From Polyangium jinanense (GTDB taxonomy: Bacteria; Myxococcota; Polyangia; Polyangiales; Polyangiaceae), in contig NZ_JAGTJJ010000020.1 of assembly GCF_028435365.1 (NCBI RefSeq), positions 112,443 through 176,442 of the forward strand: a stretch of 64,000 nt of DNA, read 5' to 3'. A program made the translations under genes and the position numbers. This document shows, piece by piece, positions 23,085 to 31,460 of the stretch. Under the pieces are notes generated by a model that saw nothing but the letters and a program-made list of their open reading frames with translations, was not told where the DNA came from and ran no database searches. Each line of letters opens with the position of its first letter. Position 1 is the first letter of the stretch.

Positions 23085-25289
23085 ATGCAGAGCACGTCAT
23101 CGTGGGATGCGATCGTGATCGGCGGCGGGCCTGCGGGTTCGTCCGTCGCGACCTACCTCGGCCGGGAAGGGCGGCGGGTTCTTCTGCTCGAACGGGAGCG
23201 TTTTCCGCGCGAGCACATCGGCGAGTCGCTCTTGCCGGGCGTCTTGCCGTACCTCGACGCGCTCGGCGCGCGTGAGGCCGTGGAGAGCGCGGGCTTCGAG
23301 CGCAAGGAGGGACAAACCTTCGTCTGGGGCCGCGATCGCACGCCGTGGGAGATCGACTTCCGCGAGCTCGACGTGCACCCGTATGCGTACTTCGTGGATC
23401 GTGGGCGCTTCGACGAGATCCTCCTGCGCAACGCTTCGATGTCGGGGGCCACGGTGCGCGAGGGTCATGCGGTGACGCGCGTGATCTTCGAGAAGGGTCG
23501 CGCCGTCGGCGTGCGCGTGCGGGGGCCGGGCGGAGAGGAGCGCGACGAGCGGGCGCGGTTCGTCGTGGACGCGTCGGGGCAGAGTGCGCTCGTGGCGCGG
23601 AACGCGGATCTGCGGCGGGTCGTGCGAGGCCTCAAGAACGTGGCGGTCTGGGCCTACTGGGAGGGGGCCGAGCGCCTGCCGGGGCACAAGCACACGCACA
23701 TCCTGACGACGAGCGTGCCCGAGGGCTGGATCTGGGTGATCCCGCTGGGCAAGCGGACGAGCGTGGGGGTCGTGACCTCGGCGGCGACACGCGCGGAGCG
23801 GGAGAAGCTCGGGGCCAAGGCCTGGTACGAAGAGGTGCTGCGCGCGTCGGAGGCGGCGTGGCCGCTGCTCGCGAACGCGCGGCGCGTGACGGACGTGACG
23901 GGGGCGAAGGACTGGTCGTACCGCGCGCGTCGCCTCTCCGGGCCGGGGATCCTGCTCGCGGGGGACGCGGCCTGCTTCATCGATCCGATCCTCTCGACGG
24001 GCGTGCACCTCGCGATGACGAGCGGCTTCTGGGCCGCGGCGTGTGTGCACAGCGCGCTCGACGAGCCACGTCACGAGCCGTTCTTGCGCCGCTTCTACGA
24101 GGAGACGTACGGCGCGACCTACCGGGAGCTGCTCACGCAGGTGAAGGCTTTTTACAAGGCCGCGGGGCGCCGGGACTCGATCTTTTGGACGTCAAAACAA
24201 ATCCTGCGCGTCGGCGAGGCCGTCGCGCCGGAGCTCGCGTTCCTGTTCATCACGGCGGGCCTCTTGCGGAACGCCGCGGTGGACGCGCCGCACGATCCGG
24301 CCGCGCAGGTCCGCGCAGAGCTCGGCGAGCGTGCGCGGATCCCGGCCGAAGAACCGAAAAAACCGTTCTCGCCGGAGCTTCCGTCGGCGCGTTCGCGTTC
24401 GCGGATCGTGTCGCCGCCGCTCGTGTGGCGGGTCGGAGAGGGCGGGGCGGCGCAGCTCGTGAGCGTGCGGGCCGAGGGGCTGCGGCTCCGGCTCGTGCGG
24501 CACGAGCCACGCAGCATCACGGATCGGCCGCGGAAGAGTTATTTCGTGCTCGATCTGGTCGACGCCGGCCGGCAGCCGCTCGGGCTCGTGCTCATCGAGG
24601 AAGGTCGCGCGGCGGGCGAGGCGTTCGCGGGGGTCGCGCCGCGTCGGGCAGGTCGGCTGCTCGTCACGCTCGTGCCGTACCCGGTGCGTCCCCACGATCC
24701 CGCGGTCCTCGCCAAGCTCGAACAGACGCTCGTGGGCCTCGTCGCGGCCGCGGACGATCCCGCGGAACCTTTGCTCCTGCGCCGCGTGCGTGCGCGGCTC
24801 CGGAAGGCGCTCCGCGCGCCCGGTGCGCTGCCGGCCGAGATTACGGCGACGCCTTCCCGCGCCTTCCGCGGCGGCGGCGTGGCCGAGCCGCCGATGACCC
24901 TCGTCTTCCGCGCGAAACAACCGGAAAACCCCGTTCCGCGCGTCTACCTCCTCCTCGAAGCGCGCTTGCCGCCGGAGCTCGTGGACATCCCGATCCTGCG
25001 CACGCGCTTCTGCGACGTCTGGCTCCGGCCCGAGCGCGCGCGGGATGGCCGCCTCCTCGCCGAGGTGCCCGAGGTCCGAAGCCTCGTCGAAAGCGCCTGC
25101 GCCGCGATCTGGGACGCGACGCGGCCGGCGCCGACGCTCCCCGCGGCCTTCACGGCTGCCGAGGCGGCGCTCCGCGCGCTCACGCCGGCGGGCTACACGT
25201 TCGAGATCTCGGGACGGCTCGGGGTCTCGGAGGATGGAGAGGCTCTCCCTTCGGCGACCGGCACCACGGACGACGCTCCGACCGGCTGA
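23085..25289 (+). CDS. Halogenase-like FAD oxidoreductase with long C-terminal extension
   Basis: A 734-residue protein; the start at 23085 gives the dinucleotide-binding motif GGGPAG at 13-18. It continues with FPREHIGESLLPG and, near residue 215, WIWVIP, the W-x-W-x-I-P signature of flavin-dependent halogenases. LLAGDAACFIDPILSTG completes the FAD site. The catalytic core ends near residue 415. The other 320 residues are an Arg-rich domain I do not recognise, absent from usual halogenases of 400-550 residues. WxWxIP also occurs in non-halogenating relatives, so the activity is open. The gene is likely cotranscribed with the MOSC gene upstream and the DUF697-like gene downstream. Confidence 0.82.
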   Translation: MQSTSSWDAIVIGGGPAGSSVATYLGREGRRVLLLERERFPREHIGESLLPGVLPYLDALGAREAVESAGFERKEGQTFVWGRDRTPWEIDFRELDVHPYAYFVDRGRFDEILLRNASMSGATVREGHAVTRVIFEKGRAVGVRVRGPGGEERDERARFVVDASGQSALVARNADLRRVVRGLKNVAVWAYWEGAERLPGHKHTHILTTSVPEGWIWVIPLGKRTSVGVVTSAATRAEREKLGAKAWYEEVLRASEAAWPLLANARRVTDVTGAKDWSYRARRLSGPGILLAGDAACFIDPILSTGVHLAMTSGFWAAACVHSALDEPRHEPFLRRFYEETYGATYRELLTQVKAFYKAAGRRDSIFWTSKQILRVGEAVAPELAFLFITAGLLRNAAVDAPHDPAAQVRAELGERARIPAEEPKKPFSPELPSARSRSRIVSPPLVWRVGEGGAAQLVSVRAEGLRLRLVRHEPRSITDRPRKSYFVLDLVDAGRQPLGLVLIEEGRAAGEAFAGVAPRRAGRLLVTLVPYPVRPHDPAVLAKLEQTLVGLVAAADDPAEPLLLRRVRARLRKALRAPGALPAEITATPSRAFRGGGVAEPPMTLVFRAKQPENPVPRVYLLLEARLPPELVDIPILRTRFCDVWLRPERARDGRLLAEVPEVRSLVESACAAIWDATRPAPTLPAAFTAAEAALRALTPAGYTFEISGRLGVSEDGEALPSATGTTDDAPTG

Positions 25290-25354
25290 TTTTCCTGCAC
25301 GGATGCGGCTGTCCCGAGCGTGCAAACTGGCGCGGGCTGGTTCAGCTTCGGCGT

Positions 25355-25735
25355 ATGGCGATCACGTGCAGGGACGAAGCGATGCGCTGGGTGCATCGGT
25401 ATGCGATCGGCGGCGCGGCCTTCGCGGCCCTCCCGCTGCCGATCTCCACGACAGCGGGCCTCGCCGCCCTCGAGGTCCACATGATCAACTTCATCGGCGG
25501 CGTCTACGACGAGCCCGTGAGCAACCTGAAGAGCATCGCCGCGGGCGGCAGCTTCGAGGTCATGGGCGCGGGCCTCAAGTTCGTGGCCACGCGCGTCGCC
25601 GCTTTCGTCCCCGGCCCGGCTGGATTCGTGGTCCGGGCGGGTATCGCCGCCGTCGTGATCGAGTCCCTCGGACATGCGATCACCGCTTATTTCGAGCGCA
25701 AGCACCCCGGCAAGCTCTTTTCGGCCGCGGTCTAG
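25355..25735 (+). CDS. Small DUF697/YcjF-like membrane-associated protein
   Basis: A 126-residue protein with two to three hydrophobic segments: YAIGGAAFAALPLPISTTAGLA (split by PLP), then FVPGPAGFVVRAGIAAVVIE. The pattern of an N-terminal PLP/TAG motif and Gly-rich helices resembles DUF697 (YcjF/Era-associated) proteins that accompany GTPases at membranes. It lies 65 bases after the flavoprotein gene and 29 before the first radical SAM gene, all on the same strand. The start could instead be the ATG at 25382. Confidence 0.6.
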   Translation: MAITCRDEAMRWVHRYAIGGAAFAALPLPISTTAGLAALEVHMINFIGGVYDEPVSNLKSIAAGGSFEVMGAGLKFVATRVAAFVPGPAGFVVRAGIAAVVIESLGHAITAYFERKHPGKLFSAAV

Positions 25736-25764
25736 GGCCTCCTTCGTACTAAGATCGCGCCGTC

Positions 25765-27579
25765 GTGAAGGCGCTGATCAAAGTCGGCTACGCGTGCAAC
25801 GAGAACTGCACGTTCTGCCACACGGCCGACATCCGCCACCTCGACGACACCACCGAGCGCGTCGACTGGAAGATCGACCGCGCCAAGCGCATCGGCGCCT
25901 CCATGGTCGTCCTCTCCGGCGGCGAACCCACGATGCGGCCCGAGCTCTCGCGCTGGGCGCGCCGCATCGCCGCGCACGGCCTCGATTTTGGCCTCGTCAC
26001 GAACGGGCTCATGCTCTCGTACCGGAACGTCGTCGACGAGCTCGTGGGCGAGTGCCGCCTCCGCTACGTCTACATGTCCCTGCACGGCGGCGAGCCCAAG
26101 GTGCACGGCTCCGTCGTCCGCGCCGACACCTTTCACAAGGCCCTGCAGGCCATCGAAAACCTGCACGGTCGCATCCCCGATCTCACGATCAACTGCGTCG
26201 TCACCACGGCGAACCTGAAGCACCTGAAGGGCCTCGTCGATCGGCTGCTCCCGTTCCCGGACCTCTGCATCAAGTTCTCGATGACGCAGCCGAAGGGCGC
26301 GGCGAACCGGGCCTTCGACGTCATCGTGCCCGACGTCTCGGCTTGCGCGGCGCGCGTGAAGGAGGCGATCGAGTACGGGCTTTCGCGGCGGCCCGAGCGC
26401 GGCCCGCGGTTCGCGCACGACGGCCTTCCGTTTTGCCTGCTTCCCGGCCTCGAACACCTCTACGACGACCTCAAGACGCACCGCTATTCGACGATGATCG
26501 AGGCCGACGAGGACGACTACGTGCCCGTCGACGACGTGGCGAAGATCCAGCCCGAGGAGGTCTGCGGCGACTGCGCGCTCCGCGGCGCGTGCCCGGGCCT
26601 CTATCGCGGCTACCACGAGATCCACGGCGCGAGCGCGCTCCGACCCGTCACGGATCGTCCCCGGGCGAACTCGTACAACTTCGTCCCCGAACGCGATCTC
26701 GCGCGCCCGCCCGGCGCGCCCTGCCCGGTCCGCGGAGATGGCACGAGTCCGTACGATCGCGGCCGCACCTTGTTTTTACGCCTCAAGGACCGCATGCGCC
26801 TCTTCCGCACCGAGACGCGTGACTTCTCCGACGAGGAGCTGCTCGCGACGAAGGAGAGCGCGGGCCAGATCTACCTCGATGTCTCGACCAAGCTCGCGCC
26901 GGACGACTTCGCGAAGGACTTACGGAAGTTGCGCCCCGCAGCCGAGTGCGAAGCGTGCCCCGAGCGTCCTCGCTGCACCGGCGCATGGGAACCCGTGCCC
27001 GCGGACGTCTTCACGCGCGACGACCGCGCCGTGCTGGATCTCCTCGCGCATCTCTCGGGTCGTGTCCTCGATCTCGGCTGCGGCGAAGGCCCGTACCTCG
27101 AAGCGCTCGCGCGTCGTGCAGCGGAAGGGCACATCACGTACGTCGGGGTCGATCCCGATCCGCAACGGCTCGCCGTCCTCGCGTCGCGTCACCCGTTCGC
27201 GCGGTTCGTGGAGGGCCGCGCGGAAGATCTCGGCGCGGAGCTCGGCACGTTCGACCACGTGCTCGCGCTCCGCAGCGTGAACCACCTCGAAGATCCGGCG
27301 CGCGCGTTCGGCGCGGCGATCGCGCGGCTCCGCCCCGGCGGCACGCTCACGCTCGTGGACAACGTCGCCTTCGGCCTCGTCCGCAGCCGCGCGCACGCCG
27401 CGCGCGCAGAGAGCGCGCCCGGAAACCGCTTCGAGCATTACCGCAACGACGACGCGGCCCGGACCGCGCGGCGCCTCGAAGGCAAACCCTTGCGCCTCCT
27501 CGAGCGCCGCGACGTCGGCCGCGAGACCAGCAATCAGTGGATGTTGCGCTACGAGCGCACGGGAGAAATGCCGTCGTGA
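25765..27579 (+). CDS. Radical SAM enzyme fused to a SAM-dependent methyltransferase
   Basis: A 604-residue fusion starting at a GTG. The radical SAM site CNENCTFC (Cys11, 15, 18) stands at the extreme N-terminus, followed by the SAM-binding SGGEPTM near 52. Extra Cys groups, CGDCALRGAC near 266 and CEACPERPRC near 394, could hold auxiliary Fe-S clusters. From about 425 to 600 there is a Rossmann methyltransferase with VLDLGCGEGPYLEAL. Radical chemistry and methyl transfer in one chain suggest a multi-step modification of a peptide, RNA or cofactor. The last bases overlap the start of the next radical SAM gene (GTGA), so the two are coupled. No precursor peptide gene was recognised nearby. 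Confidence 0.82.
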   Translation: MKALIKVGYACNENCTFCHTADIRHLDDTTERVDWKIDRAKRIGASMVVLSGGEPTMRPELSRWARRIAAHGLDFGLVTNGLMLSYRNVVDELVGECRLRYVYMSLHGGEPKVHGSVVRADTFHKALQAIENLHGRIPDLTINCVVTTANLKHLKGLVDRLLPFPDLCIKFSMTQPKGAANRAFDVIVPDVSACAARVKEAIEYGLSRRPERGPRFAHDGLPFCLLPGLEHLYDDLKTHRYSTMIEADEDDYVPVDDVAKIQPEEVCGDCALRGACPGLYRGYHEIHGASALRPVTDRPRANSYNFVPERDLARPPGAPCPVRGDGTSPYDRGRTLFLRLKDRMRLFRTETRDFSDEELLATKESAGQIYLDVSTKLAPDDFAKDLRKLRPAAECEACPERPRCTGAWEPVPADVFTRDDRAVLDLLAHLSGRVLDLGCGEGPYLEALARRAAEGHITYVGVDPDPQRLAVLASRHPFARFVEGRAEDLGAELGTFDHVLALRSVNHLEDPARAFGAAIARLRPGGTLTLVDNVAFGLVRSRAHAARAESAPGNRFEHYRNDDAARTARRLEGKPLRLLERRDVGRETSNQWMLRYERTGEMPS

Positions 27580-29282
27580 CTGCTTCCGCTTCGTCCCCCC
27601 GCAGGCTCCCCGTCCTCTCGGCTGACGCCGTCGAGACGTCCTTCGCCGACTTCCAGAACGAGGCCTTGCTCGGCGACGCGGAGGATGCTGGCAAGACGCT
27701 CGCGCACGAGGCGGCCGCGCACGAGAAGCGCAACTGGGTGCGCCTCTCCTACGATTGCAACAACCACTGCACGTTTTGCCTCGATTCGAATGCGCACGAC
27801 GGCACGATGCGAGCGACGCAGGACATCAAGGTGCAGATCGTCGAGGGCCGGCGGCGCGGCGCCGATCGGCTGATCCTCTCGGGCGGCGAGCCCACGATGC
27901 ACCCGAACTTCCTCGACTTCGTCAAGCTCGGGCGCCTCGCCGGCTACCGGAAGATCCAGACCGTGACGAACGGCCGCATGTTCCGTTACCCCGAGTTCCT
28001 CGAGAAGGCCGCGGACAACGGCCTGCACGAGATCACCTTTTCGCTACACGGCCACACGGCGAAGCTGCACGACGCGCTCGTCGGCACGCCCGGCGCGTTC
28101 GTCGAGGAGGTCGCGGGGCTCAAGGCCGCGCTCGCGTCAGCGCGCTTCATCGTCAACGTCGACATCGTCATCAACAAGCAGAACGTCCGGCACCTGCCGG
28201 AGATGCTGGAGACGTTCATCGGCTGGGGCGTGAAGGAGTTCGACCTGCTCCACGTGATCCCCTTCGGAAACGCCTGGAGCGACGCGCGGCATCACCTCTT
28301 CTACGACCTCGACGGGAACCTCGAGTATCTCCAGAAGGCGTTCGCCTACGCGCGCAGGCCCGACATCCACATCTGGCTGAACCGCTTCCCGCCGCCCTAC
28401 GCCGAAGGTTTTGAGGATCTGATCCAGGATCCGTACAAGCTCAATGACGAGGTCCGCGGCCGGCGCGAGGAGTTCGATCGATACCTCTCGCTCGGCAAGA
28501 AGCTCATGTGCCGCGAGCCCGAGAGGTGCAAATACTGCTACCTGCAGAGCCTCTGCGACACGCTCGACGAGGTGATCGACGTGCGCAAGGCCGACGAGGT
28601 CGACGTGCTGCGTTACGCCGGCGAGCCGCCACGCGCGGGCAAGCTGCCGGAAGCGTACGCAGCGCGGATCGTGGCGGCGAACCTGGAAGAGGCTTCAGCG
28701 CTCGCGGCGAAGGTGGCGCCGGGGACGATCGAGCTCGAACTCGCGTCATACGACGGTTTGTCCAGTGCGCTCTCGCCGGAGGGGCTCGTCTTCGGCAAGA
28801 AGCTAGCGGCTTGTTACACGGGCGATCCCGCCGCGATCGAGCCGCTGCTCGGGATCGCCGGCGCCTTCGAGGTCCGTGTCTTCCTCACGAAGGCAACAGA
28901 GCCCGTGATCCGCAGGCTCGATCCCCCGCCGAAGGCGCTCGTGCTCGTCCAGCAAAACTACGACCTCGTCTCGGACGCCCACACGAACGACGTCGACACG
29001 AAATCGTTTTTCGCGACGTACCCCCACCCGATTGCCGTGGAAAACGTGCCCGCGTGCGTCGTGGGCCGGCCCGTGCGGCCAGCGGCGCGGACGTTGGATC
29101 TCGCGATGCTCGGCACGGACGCGCGCATCGACATGACGGCGTTCACGAAGCGGTACGTGGCCGACGGGTTCTACACGAAGGCACTCCGCTGCAAGGACTG
29201 TCGCGAGAACGCCTCGTGTCGGGGCGTGCACGTGAACTGGGTTCGCGCCCACGGGTTCGAGGCGCTCACGCCGATTGGATAG
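27576..29282 (+). CDS. Second radical SAM enzyme of the tandem pair
   Basis: A 568-residue protein with a GTG start overlapping the preceding stop. A 55-residue N-terminal extension precedes CNNHCTFC (Cys61, 65, 68) and LSGGEPTMHP, both close to the same motifs in the upstream enzyme, so the pair arose by duplication. Additional Cys clusters are CREPERCKYCYLQSLC near 312 and CKDCRENASC near the C-terminus (about 538), consistent with SPASM-like auxiliary Fe-S clusters. There is no methyltransferase domain. SFSLHG and IPFG motifs line the barrel. Repeat cluster B starts 20 bases after its stop. Confidence 0.82.
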   Translation: MTASASSPRRLPVLSADAVETSFADFQNEALLGDAEDAGKTLAHEAAAHEKRNWVRLSYDCNNHCTFCLDSNAHDGTMRATQDIKVQIVEGRRRGADRLILSGGEPTMHPNFLDFVKLGRLAGYRKIQTVTNGRMFRYPEFLEKAADNGLHEITFSLHGHTAKLHDALVGTPGAFVEEVAGLKAALASARFIVNVDIVINKQNVRHLPEMLETFIGWGVKEFDLLHVIPFGNAWSDARHHLFYDLDGNLEYLQKAFAYARRPDIHIWLNRFPPPYAEGFEDLIQDPYKLNDEVRGRREEFDRYLSLGKKLMCREPERCKYCYLQSLCDTLDEVIDVRKADEVDVLRYAGEPPRAGKLPEAYAARIVAANLEEASALAAKVAPGTIELELASYDGLSSALSPEGLVFGKKLAACYTGDPAAIEPLLGIAGAFEVRVFLTKATEPVIRRLDPPPKALVLVQQNYDLVSDAHTNDVDTKSFFATYPHPIAVENVPACVVGRPVRPAARTLDLAMLGTDARIDMTAFTKRYVADGFYTKALRCKDCRENASCRGVHVNWVRAHGFEALTPIG

Positions 29283-29301
29283 ACATCTGGGAGGCGCTTC
29301 G

Positions 29302-29405
29302 CCGGGGCGCTGCCCCGGACCCCGCGGGGGCTGTTCGCCCCTCGACCCGAACCAGGGCAAGCCCTGGACTCGGGTTGGAAGAACTGCGCTCCGCGCCGTT
29401 CTTCC
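29302..29405 (+). repeat. Four-hairpin repeat unit B-left
   Basis: Follows the radical SAM gene stop by 20 bases in the same direction. The stems are CCGGGGC/GCCCCGG (29302-29318), a weak GGGG/CCCC pair, CCAGGGC-AA-GCCCTGG (29352-29367) and GGAAGAACTGCGC with one mismatch (29377-29405). The conserved tail CAAGACCAGGGA follows at about 29419. Its stem 4 differs in sequence from that of unit A-left but keeps the pairing. Confidence 0.85.
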
Positions 29406-29504
29406 ACGGGCCGGTGGCAAGACCAGGGACAGCGTTGCCCATAGAAATGTCAGCGCGGCTGTCTTGGTCGGCAGGGTCGTGGTTGGTCTTGACTCGGCCT
29501 GTTC

Positions 29505-29608
29505 GATGAACTGCGCATCGCGCAGTTCATCGACCCTGAGTCCAGCGCTTGCGCTGGTCCGGGTCCCGGGGCGGATAGCCCCGGGTGGGGCCTGGGGCAA
29601 CGCCCCAG
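29505..29608 (-). repeat. Four-hairpin repeat unit B-right (inverted)
   Basis: Read on the minus strand it begins 11 bases after the stop of the gene at 29619. The stems are CTGGGGC/GCCCCAG (29592-29608), CCCGGGGC/GCCCCGGG (29565-29585), CCAGCGC/GCGCTGG (29542-29557) and GATGAACTGCGC with 12 perfect pairs (29505-29531). Stem 2 differs from unit A-right by paired changes that keep complementarity. B-left and B-right together fill the gap between convergent genes. Confidence 0.85.
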
Positions 29609-29618
29609 CGCAGCGGCT

Positions 29619-30332
29619 TCAGGGAACGAGCGTGCAGCCGGTGAGCACACCCGCGAGCATCTCGCCGCGGGGCTGGCCTTCCCAGCCGCTTTCCCAGTGG
29701 AACGTCGGGCTCTTGAGCTTGCCTTCCACCGTGTACTTGCACTTCACGCTGAAGCGCGTGGTCGGCAGGTTGCCCGAGAGCGCGGGCTCGCTCCAGAGAC
29801 CGGCCGCGACGAACTGTACGTTGTCCGTCGAGGTGTAGGGCCGGAGCGTCTTCTTGTCGTCGCCCGGATCGCCCTTGCCCCAGACCTTCGTCGGCGTCTC
29901 GAAGCTGCAGTGCCTGCCTGCGACCTCGTCCGTCGCCGCGCAGTTGAGCTCGCGTTTGTCGCCTGCCACCAGCGTGATCTCGACGTCCACGGTCTGGCCG
30001 GGCTTCCACGTGGGCCCGCGCGGACCGCCGCCGCCGCGCTCTTGACCGAGCAGCGCGAAGCCTGCTGCCAGCGTGCCCACGACGACCACGAAGAGCACCA
30101 TGCTCTTGCCGAGCGACGCCGAGCTCGGCGGCTGCGCGCGCCTCGGCGTGGCCTTGCCGGCCTTCGGCTTCTTCGTGGGCGCCTTCGCGGGCGCGGCCTT
30201 CGCGGGTGCAGACGCCTTTGCTTCGGCCTTTGCTTCGGCCTTCGGCGCATCTGCCTTCGCTTCGGCCTCGGGCTCGCTTTCGCCCTCGCCCTCGACCTCG
30301 TCTTTGTCCTCGTCCGGTTCTTTCTCGGCCAT
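29619..30332 (-). CDS. Single-pass membrane protein with acidic/Ala-Lys N-terminus
   Basis: A 237-residue protein. The first 30 residues are Glu/Asp-rich, then a 45-residue Ala/Lys/Pro stretch of repeated AEAKA units, then one membrane segment (SMVLFVVVVGTLAAGFALL, about 76-94). The extracytoplasmic part of about 135 residues contains four cysteines and beta-like segments (VDVEITLVAGDKRELNC, FSVKCKYTVEGK). There is no known family. The domain could bind a ligand outside the membrane. The gene converges on the radical SAM operon, separated from it by repeat cluster B. Confidence 0.7.
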   Translation of the reverse strand: MAEKEPDEDKDEVEGEGESEPEAEAKADAPKAEAKAEAKASAPAKAAPAKAPTKKPKAGKATPRRAQPPSSASLGKSMVLFVVVVGTLAAGFALLGQERGGGGPRGPTWKPGQTVDVEITLVAGDKRELNCAATDEVAGRHCSFETPTKVWGKGDPGDDKKTLRPYTSTDNVQFVAAGLWSEPALSGNLPTTRFSVKCKYTVEGKLKSPTFHWESGWEGQPRGEMLAGVLTGCTLVP

Positions 30333-30392
30333 GGCGCGCGGACTCTACCTTCCTCCGCCCCGCTTCTCAAACCTTCTGTTACCCTCCGCGCC

Positions 30393-31388
30393 ATGAGAGC
30401 GAGCTCCCCGCGCGCCCGGATTCTCGGCACTGGTCGCTACTTGCCTGCCCGTGTCGTCACGAACGACGAGATCGCCGCGCGCGCAGCGACCTCGGATGCA
30501 TGGCTCAAGGAGCAGGTTGGCGTCGAGCGCCGTCACATCGCGGCCGAGGGCGAGACGACGAGCGACATGGCCACCGCTGCCGCGCGCGCGGCGCTCGATG
30601 CGGCGGGGCTCTCGCCCGCGGATCTCGACCTCATCATCGTGGCGACCGGGAGCGGCGACAGCCCCATGCCGGCCACCGCGGCCACGGTGCAGCAGAAGCT
30701 GGGCACCGAGCTCGTCCCTTCCTTCGATCTCGCGGCCTCGCACGCGGGCTTCCTCTACGCGCTTGCCGTCGCCGAGCAGTCGATCGCCTCGGGCGCGACG
30801 CGGACGGCGCTCGTCGTTGGCGCGGACATGCTCTCGCGCCGCGTGGATCCCGAGGATCGCACGACGGCGGCGCTCTTCGGCGACGGCGCGGGCGCGGTGA
30901 TCGTCGGCGCGGCGGGCGAAGACGGCCGCGGCATCCTCTCGATGCGGCTCGGCGCGGACGGCACGATGGCCTCGCTGCTCACGATCCCGGGCGGCGGCAC
31001 GGGCGAGCCGATGACCCCGGAGCGGCTCGCGGCGAAGCGGAACAAGGTGCAGATGGACGGGCACGACCTCTTCCAGGTCAGCGTGAAGAAGCTCCAGGTC
31101 ACGAGCATGGAGGCGCTGAAGGCGGCGGGCCTGCTCTCGGACAAACTCGACTGGGTGATCCCGCAGCAGGCGAACCGCCGGATCGTGGATCGCATCGCCG
31201 AGCGGCTCGGGTATTCGCGGGGCAAGTTCATCGAGAACCTTGCCGAGGTGGGCAACACGGGCGCGGGCTCGATTCCGATCGCGCTTGACGAGGCCGTGCG
31301 GGATGGCCGCGTGAAACCCGGGCAAAACGTGCTCCTCTGTGCGCTCGGGGCTGGTGTCACGTGGGCGGCCTCCATCGTGCGCATGTGA
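30393..31388 (+). CDS. KAS III (FabH-like) protein lacking catalytic Cys and His
   Basis: A 331-residue thiolase-fold protein over the full length of ketoacyl-ACP synthase III (GTGRYLPARVVTNDEIA at the start, GDGAGAVIVG in the middle, GNTGAGSIPIAL near the end). The nucleophilic Cys in the usual ACAGF motif is His117 here (LAASHAGF). The His of the P-H-Q-A-N motif is Gln258 (IPQQANRRI). Only Asn288 of the Cys-His-Asn triad remains. Ordinary Claisen condensation is therefore not expected; it could be a structural partner, an acyl-binding protein or a different type of acyltransferase. No partner condensing enzyme or ACP gene lies close by. Confidence 0.88.
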   Translation: MRASSPRARILGTGRYLPARVVTNDEIAARAATSDAWLKEQVGVERRHIAAEGETTSDMATAAARAALDAAGLSPADLDLIIVATGSGDSPMPATAATVQQKLGTELVPSFDLAASHAGFLYALAVAEQSIASGATRTALVVGADMLSRRVDPEDRTTAALFGDGAGAVIVGAAGEDGRGILSMRLGADGTMASLLTIPGGGTGEPMTPERLAAKRNKVQMDGHDLFQVSVKKLQVTSMEALKAAGLLSDKLDWVIPQQANRRIVDRIAERLGYSRGKFIENLAEVGNTGAGSIPIALDEAVRDGRVKPGQNVLLCALGAGVTWAASIVRM

Positions 31389-31460
31389 ACGTGGGTTCGG
31401 AAAAACCGCAGGATCGCGGGCATCCTTGACGCGGCGAGGTTTCTGGAATCCATTGCGCCC

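Noticed and set aside
23085..25289. Firm assignment as a tryptophan halogenase
   Set aside because: The W-x-W-x-I-P motif is present, but it also appears in non-halogenating flavoproteins and no biosynthetic cluster is nearby, so only halogenase-like is claimed.
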